From Siniperca chuatsi (taxonomy: Eukaryota; Chordata; Actinopteri; Centrarchiformes; Sinipercidae), in assembly GCF_020085105.1 (NCBI RefSeq), contig NC_058042.1, positions 10,119,501 to 10,183,500 of the forward strand: a DNA stretch of 64,000 nt, read 5' to 3'. Shown here piece by piece: positions 50,014 through 62,708 of the stretch. Numbering within the stretch: the first letter of the stretch is position 1; every line of letters starts with the position of its first letter. Both the position numbers and the translations under genes were made by a program. A model generated the notes under the pieces. It was given only the letters and a program-made list of their open reading frames with translations, was not told where the DNA came from and made no database searches.

Positions 50014-53000
50014 GAGTATAATTTCTAACAGGCCAGGGTTGGGTCAGGGGGAAGATGTCATAACCATATTTCCTCTCCAGGGAGGGAGTAGCGTTCAGAT
50101 CTACAGAGATCCCAACAAAAGGAATTCCTCTGGACAAGAATTTCTACCCAGTAATACTCACTTTTCTTTTTTTTCTGTCATGCTGTCACACAACATATCT
50201 CCTTTTTCTCTCTTCTAGAAAGATTACCACAAGTATGTCTTAAAACCTGTTTGAACAGAACTGGTTTCTCTATTTCAGTTTTTACAACAACATTAATCCC
50301 ATCTGGATCAGCAGTGGGTGTTTGTTTACTTCCCCTTGTTGTAAGAAAATGACCGCCACAAACTTCTATTATGTTGTGACAAAAGTCAGGAAACCTCTGA
50401 CAAATTGTATTCCCCTTTGGGTAGACAAGTCCATGATATCACAGACTGTTGTAATGATGATGCATCCCACATTCAATGTCTGGTGTCACTCCTTCAATGC
50501 CAATACTACAGGCACAGTTGCCTGCTAAAAAGCCTGATTATGTAACTGTGTGAGAATCCCATACAACCACATTCAACTGCTGTAAAATTAAACTTTATTT
50601 TTACGGCATTAGGACTTTATTGTATAGTTAAGACAGGAGACCGCAGCTGGACTCAGTATGAATCTTTAACCAGTGAGCCCCCAGGATATTTGTTGATTGA
50701 CATTTTAACCAATAAAAAAAATCTATGTCAACTTGAGAAATCACTCTCATTCAAATAATGCTTCAGGTTCAGATTTGCATAGTTTTGTCTGAGAAAAAAC
50801 CTCGGCCTGGGCCTCAGTCTTAAGCACATCAAGTAAAGGTTTACTAATCTCTAGAACAGTGGTTCCCAAAGTGGGTGCCTTGAGGAGCCAAGGGTGCCGC
50901 AAGATTTATCATATCATTGTTAATTTATTGTGGGTTTTTAATAACGTTTCACCACATTAAAAAATATATTACATAACATTTACATTAAAAAAAAGCAATG
51001 AAAATCAAAATCACTGCATTAAAAACTCTTGTTTAATATGCAGTTATGCCGGAGCTCACGACATGATAACTCACAGTTGATAGTTGTCATAATAACACAA
51101 ACATGCTTTCTGGCTTGGGAGTACTTCAGGAGCTCGACAGTCACAAAAATAGAGCAAGCGATGGACAGATTTGACACCGTAAACAGAGCTCAAAGAAATG
51201 CTGATACATCCAAGGGGGAAAGAAGGGACTGAGGCACACTGACTGACTGATTGATTTATTGCGCAAACAGTACTGATTACTATCCATTTCAAATGCTGAT
51301 ACATCACATCCCTCAACACAGTCTAAGATGACTGAATCTGAGCCGACCAACAGAACTACTACTCGGCTAACGGCTTAACATAGAGGTTTTGGCTGCTTGT
51401 GGAAGAAAGATATCCATCATTGTCTGATAGCACATTCACTGTGGTATTGCACATTCCCAACATCATATGTGTGACCTGGTGCTCTCATCTCTAGTAGACA
51501 TGTAAACAAGACAAGAAATGGCCTGTCAGTGGATTCAGACCTGCAGGTTGTGCTCTCTCTCCCCACATCAAAGTGTTTGCAACAGTAGGCTCACATGTCC
51601 CGTTAAAATCCCTGCAACCTTTTGTTTTGTTTGTTTGTCCTTGTACACCTTAAATATAAGCTAATGAAATAAATACATTTACCATATTAGAGTATTTAAT
51701 TGTATTCATTGTTTAGTTCAAGTTAAGGTCCAGTGTGCAGGATTTTGTGGAATCTAGTGGTGAAATTGCAGTTTGCAACCATTGCAACCCGCAGCTCTGG
51801 GCTACTGTAAAAACATGGCGGTGCAACATGGTGACTTCCGTGGAAGGGGACCCGCTCCCCATGTAGATAAAAACAGCTTATTCTAAGGTAATGAAAACAC
51901 AACAATTCTTATTTTCAGGTGATTATACACTAATTAATACTTACTTATGAATATTATATTTCATTTCTGCCAACAACTCCTAAATGTTACACACTGGACC
52001 TATTTTAATATTGATATAATATAATGTTATATAATATAATATCTAAAATTGCATGTTATATTGGGGGTCAAATTTCCTTTGAAGGGGTGCCGTGGTCTAA
52101 AAAGTTTGGGAACCACTGCTTTAATCCCTGTTTCCACTGGGCACGGCTGTACGACGATGTGTCTGCAACGCGGTTTTGTTTCCATCCTCCGCGCGGCTTT
52201 ACACCCCACCAAGCAAAGCGTTTTGCCTGCCTGATTTTGCGCATCTGGTGGAATGAGAAGCATTGTCTAGAATGGCTGCAATCAGCTCTGGCAGCCATGT
52301 CGCAGCCAGAACGCGACGCATCCATGCCCGGTGGAATCAAGCCGTTAGAAACTAAACTGATAAAAAAGTTTATCTACCAACTAACATCAATAAACAATAA
52401 TATACTAGATTCAAGACATTTAATCCTAACCTTCCCTACTCCTTTGACACTCCCTATCTCCTATCCCCTGGTACAAACACACCTCCCCCTCACTGCTGTA
52501 TGTTGCATAAGAGCAGACATGCATTAATAATACCTACAAACACAGCAGAGCAGTAATTACTGCTGTGTGTCTGTACTGCTGATGGACACAAACACACAGA
52601 CACACCTCGATTCTTCATCCCCTGAGAAATACATCACTAACATATGACAGCAACACACTTCTGATGTTATTTATGAGAGTTAGTTGTGGTACACTATATA
52701 ACACTATACAACATCCCTACTGGAATTTGTATCGTTGTCAACATTTCAATGACAATACTTGACTTTAATAGTTTTTCTCAAGTGGAAAGCCCTTTGTAAC
52801 ACTGTCTGTGTTGACCTGTACTTCACCTACAAGGATTGACGTTCATTTAAAGTCAAAATGCCACACAACAATCAAAAAAGCACCAGTTATCACTAAAAAA
52901 AAACTGATTTTGATCTGCACAATGTTATCAGTCAACTGAGGACTGTTATCCTTTGACTTTCTCTGTTTTGATTTTCAGTCTTGAGATGTTTTTAAAATAG

Positions 53001-54509
53001 TAAATATTCATGTTGGAATGACTGTCTCTTTGGTGCTCTATTGTGGACAGTTGTAGACTAACACACACACACACACCTTTTTTCTCTCCAGTGAAGGGCA
53101 CTACATCGTCTCTGTCCTTGTACTCCATGGCTTCCTTCTCCAGGTATTTGAGGAGGCTATCCCTGTTGAATGATCCTGTTGCTTTCTTAGCCGTCTGGTC
53201 CTTCTGACGTAAGCCCGCTGGGAGAAGAGCATTCTGAGGAGAAGAGACAAGGAGACACATTAGACCTGTCAACTGATGAAGACTTCAATACACTCACTAT
53301 AGACTAGGGTAAAGGGTAAATGCTAAATTATGTTTTTTAAGCTGTAAATGTATCCGTATGCCTTATATATAAAAAATAAGTAAAGAAATAAAAATCAATT
53401 CATGCGATTACATTTCTGAAACAGTGTTATACAGCAAAAAATACAAGTAGAAAGGTTTCATTGTATTGCCAATCTGATGCCCAATCCAGCCCCACACCAG
53501 TTTGTGATGTCAGTATCTCTTTGAAGGAATATGTACTATGACATCTGTATAGCATCAATTTTATTTAAGATGGCTGTTCTACTCTGAAAGCATTTTTCAT
53601 AATTGTGTACTAAACTATTTGGTGTGTGCTGCAAGCAAATGCCAGTATATACCTTGCATCTTCAGGCCTGTGTGGTAGTTGGCATCAATGCCAGATATAG
53701 GAGTTTGAGAGTCACATGGGAAATGGGCATGAATTACAAGTTCCTCAAAACAGGAACTAAACATACTATGAACTAGTTTAACTTAATGCATGTCAACCAA
53801 AACCTCATGGTTTCAAAGACTCTGGCTAATATTTCCCCACTATTTCTGACTGTTTCCTGTGGCCCTTTCCTGTAGGTCACCATGCAGGGTGATTTGTCTC
53901 ACTTGGGTTTGATGGAATTTAAATAAAACGCCCAAGCGCCTGAGGGGCATTTCATTATACTCAACAGTCACAAATAAACACACAAACACTTGGCAGCTGA
54001 CAGAGCTACTTCACATCAGACTCCCTGTTTAAATTATTTTCCCAACATGGAGGCTGGGGACTGGGAGGTGTGGTACAATGGAAAAATCCACCCTTGGATT
54101 TGAATTTGTGAAGTTCAATGCATTCCAGGAAAGACAAGAAGCATAAACTTGTTGGTACCAGGTAAAACTAGCTGCAATTTTTGTGAAAACTGGAGCATGT
54201 TTGAGATTGTAGTTTTGTCCCTTATTTGAGAAAATTCATTATGGCTGTAAAGATTTTATGAGCATAAGTTAAATGCATAAAGTCTTTTTTTATTTTAAAT
54301 TGGCCATTTCAAATCCCTTTGCTACAGGAAGTCCCTCCCACTAAAGAGCCCTGGAGCTCCTCCAACCCTCATCAAGGCCTGACCTCAGGGTCCATTTCCT
54401 CGAGGGCTGTCTCCAGCTGTTTGAGCTCCTCCGCCGACAGTTTGTTGAGGATTTCATCTTCGTCGAGATCCTTGTACTTGTCCAGGTCCTTCTTGTACGA
54501 CAACGCCAT
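44482..54509 (-). CDS. tmod3: Tropomodulin (TMOD2/TMOD3 class), 9 coding exons, complete
   Basis: Minus-strand exons: 54509-54384, 53233-53077, 46973-46851, 46472-46398, 46311-46181, 46085-45978, 45885-45742, 45242-45098, 44513-44482. All splice sites and phases agree, giving 1041 nt and 346 aa. Tropomodulins cap actin-filament pointed ends and bind tropomyosin. The start [20 protein letters not shown] is the first tropomyosin-binding helix; [14 protein letters not shown] and VPFTGEKKG mark the first actin-binding region; LDPELEEAL to LCDLAAILG is the second tropomyosin-binding region. From about residue 160 the LRR domain follows, with [41 protein letters not shown] and KIDNQRQQLG, ending [14 protein letters not shown]. 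The ATG has a strong context (GGCACCATGG). Sequence favours TMOD3 slightly (KDLDEDE, RVEGD ending), but a TMOD2 or a pre-split relationship is possible. Intron 2 contains nested transposons. Confidence 0.93.
45068..45092. repeat. (GT)n microsatellite beside a tropomodulin splice donor
   Basis: The plus-strand GT run ends about 5 bases from the donor of the exon ending at 45098, so the minus-strand intron opens GTATGACACACAC. Another CA run sits next to the donor of the exon ending at 53077. Confidence 0.85.
49796..50012. repeat. Two (CA)n microsatellites in tropomodulin intron 2
   Basis: CA runs lie at 49796-49822 and 49958-50012, separated by about 135 bases of unique sequence. Confidence 0.9.
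50857..52118. mobile_element. hAT-like non-autonomous transposon
   Basis: The left terminus CAGTGGTTCCCAAA (50857-50870) is matched exactly in reverse complement at the right terminus (52105-52118). These termini look like those of hAT-type elements common in vertebrates. The 8-bp flanks (CTCTAGAA and CTTTAATC) are not a clean target duplication, so either the element is old or a boundary is off. No transposase frame remains. It lies in the 6.1-kb tropomodulin intron 2. Confidence 0.65.
51727..52000. mobile_element. MITE nested inside the hAT-like element
   Basis: The left end GGTCCAGTGTGCAGGATTTT and right end AAATGTTACACACTGGACC are inverted repeats. The 274-bp interior includes TCTAGTGGTGAAATTGCAG. 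I recall this as a very frequent fish MITE. The target duplication is unclear, with TTAA on the left and TATT on the right. Confidence 0.65.
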
Positions 54510-54604
54510 GGTGCCGGCTATAGCTTTCCAAGCAACACTGAAGAGCAGACCACAGCCACACTGTTTCTTCTTGGAATCACTGCTCCAGAACAGGGAGAGG
54601 CTAC
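54510..54604 (-). other. Tropomodulin 5' UTR part of the first coding exon
   Basis: A minus-strand acceptor TTTGTCTTCAG precedes 54604, and the exon runs into the ATG at 54509. This gives 95 nt of 5' UTR. It would be spliced to the distal exon at about 60132-60240. Confidence 0.6.
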
Positions 54605-54639
54605 CTGAAGACAAACGAGGGCACAAACACACACAAATA

Positions 54640-57600
54640 AATATTCATGATGAGAGATGGGGCAGACAACTCCTTCTAATTTAGCTGACTAAAACAATGT
54701 AATGTAATTATATCTTGTGAAATGAGGTAAACATTGTTTATATCATCCCTGTGAAACAATGGTCGATCACAGCTGGGCTGGATAATGAGGCCTTGCAATG
54801 ATGCAACATGCACACAGCTGGAACAAAGGAAGAACTTTCTCAGGCTCAGACAAATCATCTGACCGCTCCCTTTAGGATCCCCAACAACTCTTTGTGAACG
54901 CAAACTTTGTGCTACTTTAGAAAACATTATCAACAAAATAAGCTTATTGTAAATAATGGATATTTAAATGCAAGTTTATATTATTCTTCTAGGGATTAAA
55001 GGCCTGAAAAATAAAGCAAATTGTAACTGTGGCAGGAAATACTGGGGTAAACTCTAGAGTAGATTTATAAGAAAATAACACCACAGTTAAGATTAAATAA
55101 AGCTCAGTGAATGAGTAAGGGAGTGAGTGTGTACCCTGTCAAACAAAATGAAGAGGCTTCAGCCTTCATTTCCCTCTCCCACACCACAGTCCAAACACAA
55201 AATGACCTCATGATTTCAAGATTCCCTGCAGGACTCCACAGACGGTCTTAGTCTTAATCACTCACACACATTTTACTGTACACACCTAAACTTAAATTCG
55301 TCTTTCCCAAATGGCTGGCTCGCGCTATGGCAAACAAAAAGCACTTTTGTAGGAAAGACAAAGATGTGTACCCTGTCAAACAAAATGAAGAGGCTTCAGC
55401 CTTCATTTCCCTCTCCCACACCACAGTCCAAACACAAAATGACCTCATGATTTCAAGATTCCCTGCAGGACTCCACAGACGGTCTTAGTCTTAATCACTC
55501 ACACACATTTTACTGTACACACCTAAACTTAAATTCGTCTTTCCCAAATGGCTGGCTCGCGCTATGGCAAACAAAAAGCACTTTTGTAGGAAAGACAAAG
55601 ATGTGTGTGTTTGTGGACAGAATAGGCACAAGTACTTACTTGCAGGAATATCACATCAGTCTCACTGATTCATGTCAATTGTGAAATACAGCACCATTAC
55701 TAAACTTGGTGACAGCAGAAAAAAATACGCTGTTCGTCAACTCTCTGGTTTAGCCAAGGATTCTTTAAACATTTAGTGCCATTTCCCAGGAGCTGCCTGA
55801 GTGATTTCTCCAATTGAGAGGAATTCCCTAAAGAACCTGTGTCTCTCGTACTGTTCAGTTCCTTGTCTCAACAATCCAGGCTCTGTCCTGGACTAATGCT
55901 TCCCCTCACCTCCTCCATTAGGCCACTACAACTACACACATTTATTTCTGAAATGATTATGAGAGTCATAGCATGGGCATTTGCAAGCCTGAGTGCCAGC
56001 AGTTGAAGCTGGGCTCAAATGTTAGCAATGATGACTTTAATCAAAGCACATGAATATAATAATGATCTACAATAATAATCTCACCCTAATGTTCTACTGT
56101 ACAGTCGTTACATCATATCCTGGAAAACAGAGTCAGTAAAGTCTAGTATACCGCAGGATATTATCACCGCTAACTGGGAGGAAGATCAGACATTCAAGCA
56201 GCATTGAAACTAAGCTAATAGTGTTAGACAAGTAAGGTGGTGAAACAATATAGGCCCAAATGGATATTAAAATCTGGCCCAAATGAAAATATTAGGCTAG
56301 AAAATAATGTAAATAAAATGTATACAGGCTTTAGGAAAATCCTAAAAAATACATAAAGGGAATATCAATATTTGTGAAGAACTATGAACACAGCATTAAA
56401 CAGGTTTACAATCATAATCCAAATCAATTTTAATTTAAGCATTATATTTGACAGATTAAAAATAGCCCATGATTCCAAATAATATGAAAATTGTTTTGCA
56501 TGTCGCATCCAACAGCAATCTTCTGTGCTGTGATGGTGGAACAGCGCCAGGTTTGTTTCTCATGATGTCATTACAAGCCTTTGCTCGCATGTTTTTGGAA
56601 AGGGGAGTGATCATCATAATCAACACCGAGATGTCCAGGGACACGAAAAACATATGGAGGCTACTGTGATCATGACTGTATTCCCCTTTACAGATTGTCA
56701 GGTATCCAGAATCTAGAAACATGTTTGAAAATTAGGCCTAGACGTGAGGTTTTTTTTTGGCAGAATACATCAAAAGTCTTAACTCTTTTCATTTACTTCC
56801 AACCCAGTCAAATCTTTGCTAGCCAGTGAGAGCATACGGAAAGATTGGTCTTGCATCATATGAAGTTTTATTTATGACTTTCTTGGTCCTAATTTTGGTT
56901 AAATTACCCAGACTAATTCTAGGATTTACAGAAGGTAATGATGAGATGACATTTCTGGCCAGGATCTGGAAAAAGCAGAGCCGCCAGCCAGGGATAAGGG
57001 ATAAATAACACACACACACACACATAATGCTCTTATGACAAGATCAGCTCAAAATAACACCATTTACCATATTATCCTACTCAAAAGCACTTTCCACTTC
57101 ATTGACATATAATTCAACACATTTAAAACAACAGCCACTGTTTACAGTGAGGTCCAGTACTTTGAGCGTGCACAGAAGAGTAATGGAGCATGCAGACAGG
57201 GATAATGATGGCAATGGGTGGGTTCAGGCGGAGACACTGAGAGGATCCATTAGTCCAATCTGATTGATTCCTTTCTCCTTCTCCTCTCTGCTAATCCTTC
57301 AAGACAACAACAGATGGCTCTGAGCCAATAATACTGCAAACCTGTCTGCACTCTACACTCACCTACACTGTCCTACACTGACCCGTACACTCAGGCTATA
57401 CTGCTGGGCATATAAACAAATGATTGAGGATTGCACAAGGACAGAGCCACAAATATCACGATTTAAGGTCACTGGACAGGCTAGATGTTAAGTGCTTATT
57501 TTTTTCCAGTCTGGACAAGTGATGAAAACCTGGTTGATTTAAGCAGGTCTATAAGATGTATGATTGCATCTACAATGTTAAAACAAGCCTTAATAGAAAA

Positions 57601-60130
57601 AACTCATCTACTGTATGTGTGCATAAGAAATATAAATTTTATTCTTGAAAGTGTGCATAACTTCAAAAATCATTTTTAAGGCTGACAACTCTGGTTGTCT
57701 GATGAAAAAATTTACTAGCACATCACAAGAAAGACACTAAACAAAGTTACACTTTGGACAGGGTTAAGAATAGGTTTCTTTCAGTTTATTTCATGGGCAG
57801 AATACGGACCACGTTCTTTTAGAAATTAAGTAATAGGAAAGGGGAAGTGAAATGTAATATATCTGTTTCTACCTTTGTCATCATCACTACCACCAACAAA
57901 GCTCACCCATGTTTGTAAGTAAAATGCCTGAACATGTTTCAGATCAAACAGTGAGGCTTCATCTTCTTCCACAAAGTGATGTTGACAGACAAACTAAGAT
58001 TATTTGGGTCATTAAGTATGTGATACGATATCAGATGCCATCACATATATCTATGGCTTATATTATATAACCCTTAGCAGCTAAAAAAAAAAACATACTT
58101 AGTTTATCTCCATCAAGTAAAATTCTTGCAATCAACATCCAGGTTGCCTGTGCTATTTCAGATCTCAAAGGCAGAAGCTGAAGGAATAGTAACTTGCAGC
58201 TCAGACATGAACAGGAAACGCTGACTGATTATTACATTATTATAGAACACCACCCACAAAAAGACTATAGTTAGAATGACCCAGCTCTGCTACCCATGGG
58301 ACAAGAGTCTGCACTTCCTCCTCCCACCTACTCTCCTCCACTTGTATTATCTACCCTTCTGTCTCTCCACTCTGTTGTTACTTAGTTCTCCTTTATTCTT
58401 TTTGAATTCAGCCTCCTAAAGGTGTCAGAAATTTTAGAAAACAGACAGAAGGAGACAAAGATAGCAATAGAGGGTCTGATCATGTTGTCAATAAACAAGT
58501 AAAAAGAATAGGTGTCAGGAGAATAAAGTGTTTAAATAGTGATGGTACAGATGTTTGACCCGTGTATTAGTGCATGATTTTTTTCAAATTAGACCCATAG
58601 TCATCGTTTAACAGTCAATAAAACAATGTGTCAGAAAAAAAAAGCAATCGACATTTATGTTGTTCATTCACTCAAACATTTCTGAGCTCCCTTTCTGAGC
58701 CTCCAACTCCTGTAAAGACCTGGCAAGGGCCAGGCAGGAAGTGGGGTGTTTCTCCAAAAAACATGCATGATTTGTATACTCCCGTTTTAGCCACACACTC
58801 CATTATTATATAATGAGAAATGATTTCAAGAATTGCCCCGCCTTTCAGCTCAGCAAAGACTTGCAAGGGCTAGAGTGTGAATAATACAGGTTCAAGAAAG
58901 GTTACCGCTTTAAGCCTCTGTAAAAAGTAATGACAATCACTATTCTCTACTGTGGTTGCATTACACCAAACTGGACACTCACAGCCAGGTTTCACTCTCC
59001 AGTGAAAAGTACGCAAGTTAAAAAAAAATCCTATCTGAGGAGCCTGTTTATCTGCAATACTGTAATGCAGAACAGGTGGCAAAGTAGGCAGTATCACCAA
59101 AAATGCCATGTCAGCAGTCACCACAACATGGCTTTCAGTTACACCTGATTCACAGCTTCAGGAGGGCCACCTGCTTTCAGGCTTAAAGAGAAAACCAAGC
59201 TTTCCTAAGCAGACGTCCTTGGACCACACCCTTCATTCCCCATTGAGCCCTGCTGGTCAAACTACCTTTGTGAACCCACACATAAACTCTCACATTAGCT
59301 CTTGAACAAGGAGTGTGTCAATAGACTCTCTCACACAGGTACAATGACCTCGCACCTTTCTAACAAGGAGTACTGCTGTTAAAGGCACGGCCTAACCCTC
59401 CACACGGGTGTGAGTCATCCCACCAAAGGTACGTCCTTTAAAAACACTGAAACTCTTATCTTAGACAAACACTGAAGGTATTGATGCCCTGTCTGTAAAC
59501 TGTATTGTCTGGCTGACAATGGTGGGCGGCTGAGATTAAATTAGCCCTACATGGTACGTATAACGTTAATCAGCAATACTCTTACACAATAAAACAAGAA
59601 CCGTGAACAGATACCAGAATAATTAGAGGACATTTAGTACTGCCATAAAATCACAGATCATATCGCACTACTAATCTTACACAGCCTACAAATCGCTTAG
59701 CTGCCCTGTCTGAAATAGTTTCATCCATCTCCTGTGGACATGGCGGGCTACGGAACGGCGTTAGCTAACTCGCTCTTGACATGTTTATGATTACTACGCT
59801 GACAGTAACCATGTTGATCGTGATTATCATCGCCTAGCCAAAGGTACCACACATTAGCCAAGAAACAGTTAAAGCCAGACCAAGCGGTTTACGGGACACT
59901 TACTTCGGTAACTTACATTTGTCGGATGCAGCAACAGTATGTGAAATAGCCCGATTACATGTAACGTAAATTAGCAGCTAACACGCTAACCTTTGCATTT
60001 GATTGACCGTTTAGCTAAACCAGCCCGCTACATGTCACATATGCAAGTGACAGTATGTAAAACAGTACGGCTAGCACGGTCACTGAATTGACTTATTAAT
60101 TCCAAAACCCCCGAGGTATCTCTTTTCTTA
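54640..60130 (-). other. Tropomodulin first intron (between 5' UTR exons)
   Basis: Roughly 5.5 kb of AT-rich intron. It holds the 237-bp duplication and a (CA)n run at 57007-57024. Otherwise I see no exon, repeat copy or RNA gene. Alternative first exons cannot be excluded. Confidence 0.45.
55131..55604. repeat. Perfect 237-bp tandem duplication
   Basis: Unit 1 is 55131-55367 and unit 2 is 55368-55604. Both start GTACCCTGTCAAACAAAATG and end AAAGACAAAGATGT. I compared the two base by base and saw no difference. The unit is non-coding and lies in the first intron of the tropomodulin transcript. Confidence 0.95.
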
Positions 60131-60131
60131 C

Positions 60132-60320
60132 CTGAGGCTGGGACCTAACTAAGGAATCTCCAAATAATGCCAGTCTTCTCAATGAATGCGATGTCTTCAG
60201 CGCTTCCTTTCTCACTCAGCCCAAGGGCGGAAACACAGGAAGAGAGAGCGAGAGAATGCTCTGAGTGACGTCTGATTGAACCAATAGACAGCCAGTCTGC
60301 CAGGTGTGAACCAATGGCGT
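60132..60320 (-). promoter_or_regulatory. Tropomodulin distal 5' UTR exon and promoter
   Basis: On the minus strand a splice donor CCTCAG|GTAAGA ends a probable non-coding first exon at 60132. Upstream of it, two inverted CCAAT boxes (plus-strand CCAAT at 60281-60285 and 60311-60315) and a CRE-like TGACGTC at about 60266-60272 mark a housekeeping-style promoter. The likely transcription start is near 60200-60240. Confidence 0.55.
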
Positions 60321-62640
60321 ACATTAGCCCGCCCTTTTTTAATCTATAGAACCATCAGATGACAGTGAAGGAAAATTAAATAAAATTAAATAATGATCTA
60401 CTGGCCACAAGTTTAGTCCAATACATTTTCACTGTCTAACTTCCTCACTACTACTCCTTATGATAACTATGTATCTCCATTATAACTGAGCAAACCCCAT
60501 CTGCTACTGGAGACCATAAGATGTAGTTGAAAGCCCCTGAAAAAGTTGGTCAATGGACCTTGAGTCAAACTACTCAGTAGTACACTATTTTGAGCTGAGA
60601 TGGGTGCTAACTAAATGGAACTCTTACAGATAGTTTAGTTTCGATAAAAAGAAAGCCACAGAGCACACTAAACTAAGAGTGATAAGTCAAGTCGAGGTGA
60701 TTTATACTGCATAGCACAAAATCACAAATTTGTCTCAGAGGCCATTGCAATCTGCACAACATTGACACCGTCTATCCTTAGACTCTAGATTCAGATGAGG
60801 AAAAATCTCCACAAACACACACACACACAACCCTTTAAAAGGGGAGAAACCGCCACAGAGCAGGGATCCCTCTTCTAGGATGAAAAGGTATGCAATAGGT
60901 GTCATACTTACAGAGTAGACAGAAGTGGCAGAGGTAGATGTATAAGAAATAGAATGATAGTAATTAAGTTCAAAGATAATGTTGTTATATTGAGTAAATG
61001 TTAAGTGCAATAAGTTAAGGGGGTTTCAGGAAAAATGTATAAGTGTTTGGTGTGAAGTCTATTGATCAGTGAAGATGTCAAGCAACTTCCAGGTGCCACC
61101 GAGTAGTGGACTACAAAATACCTGCAAAGACAGACTACATACATACAAAAGGCAAAACTCGCACAGACTGTTCTGTCTTGGGCCTCTGGCTCCACCCAGG
61201 GTGCAGAGTTTACCTGATCTCCTTTTCACATACAAAAACTAAAATCTCTCCCTCTTTCTCTTTTTCCCTCCCGCTCTCATGCAAATACACACACTGACAC
61301 ACACAACACACACTGTGTACACTAAAAAACTCACCTTTCTCTTGATTGCAAAGACCAGGGAACGCTCATCCTCTTTTTACAACACTGTGTTTCACAATAG
61401 TGGAGATAGAATTTCATGTTCACACAATATGTTCACTGTAACAAGATGCCTTGCGTGTAACACAGAAGCTTTGGGATGAGATGTGGACGCTGAAACATAT
61501 GTCGGAGCCTATTGCTGAAATCAGTTGAATGATAGTAATCAGCTAAATGGGTTTAAATGTACTAAGAGGAAGACTACATTACTGCCATTTTAAACCAGTT
61601 TTACACCAGAGATGAGTGCCTGTCCATGCATCAATACAGATTAGTTGAAGGTAAAGGCAAGGTTTACTGCAGGGTGACAGAGCACTTGGTGGTGTCTGAA
61701 GATAAACCATGCCCCGCAACCCTCAAGGATAAGCGGGTATAGCTAATGGATGGATGGGTGGTAGCTGATTCAGGGGGCTGTCCAGAGAGAGATGCTCTAG
61801 ATTTGGCAGGCATATTATAGACGTTCAGAGTTTAACCTACCATGGGTTTAGGAAAAATGAAACTCACTGTTCCAGTAGTTGCCAAGTGAAACACCAATAA
61901 AGGCTGAGTTTACATCAGCAGTCAGATGGTTCCAGCAGTGACACTGGAAAAGTGGAAATAATTAAGAATATACCAAGGAAAGACAGGAAGACAATTCCAA
62001 TAAATCTGCAGTTGCTGAAATGTGCATTGAAAGATGACAATATTCCTTTAACGTTATTCCTATTGGCACTGTTATACTTGCAAGTCTGTCTTTAGTTACT
62101 CATTCATGACTTATGTATTGTATATAATCCTCTATAGCATCACATTGAGATTGCTATAATATTCCTATTGTGAACCATAGTCTAGCATCACACTGCTGCT
62201 GCTGATACACACAAAGACACATCATACATGTGCCAATACACAATCGATTAAAAGCAATAGAAAGTCATTCAAATGTTGCTGAAACAAACAAAAAAAACCA
62301 ATAACATAGATAGCCAGGTTTTTTATTCTAGCCATGCTATAACAGATTGTGCCACACATGGGATGCAAGATCTACTACTTCAGAATGTGCTTACAAATCA
62401 TGGATGTATAGTATGAGGTCTTGGGCTTAATTATTTTAAACGAGAAAAATATGTGTCAAGCATGAAACCATTGCATTTACAGTATCGGAGCATTTTATTT
62501 TGTTCTGTGTTTACCGTGGTGTAGACCGCCTCCTCGTGGCTGTGAGCGCACACTACACCGGCATGTCTGCCTCAGGTTGAACTCGGAAACAAAACCTCAA
62601 TGCCCGGCGATCATTTCCTGTGGGTCACATTTTACTACAG
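60320..62640. other. Intergenic DNA between tropomodulin and leo1
   Basis: At 60685-61070 there is a dispersed repeat remnant with AGATGAGGAAAAATCTCCAC and GGGATCCCTCTTCTAGGATG, both typical of a fish family. At about 61710-61762 lies ACCCTCAAGGATAAGCGGGT then AATGGATGGATGG, the tail of another family. The last 150 bases before leo1 are GC-richer, with an ETS-like ATTTCCTGTGG at about 62614-62624, and probably include its promoter and 5' UTR. Confidence 0.5.
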
Positions 62641-62650
62641 TTTGGAAGAA

Positions 62651-62708
62651 ATGGCGGACATGGACGAGTTGTTCGGGAGTGATGGGGACAGCGACAATGA
62701 TCAGCGAG
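62651..62708 (+). CDS. leo1: LEO1, Paf1 complex subunit, first coding exon (gene runs off window)
   Basis: The exon encodes MADMDELFGSDGDSDNDQR plus one base of the next codon and ends at the donor G|GTAACG. This N-terminus is nearly identical to vertebrate LEO1, which begins with a MADM-LFGSD motif and continues into a long Ser/Asp/Glu-rich region. LEO1 is part of the PAF1 complex that travels with RNA polymerase II and promotes elongation and histone modification. The first ATG is chosen because it matches the family start. The next exon was not found in the remaining 1.3 kb. Identification from 19 residues is supported by the neighbouring lysmd2 and tropomodulin genes, which flank LEO1 in other vertebrates. 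Confidence 0.85.

Noticed and set aside
52024-52527. 167-codon frame ending in unique intron DNA
   Set aside because: It runs across the right terminus of the hAT-like element and shows no protein domain or splice support.
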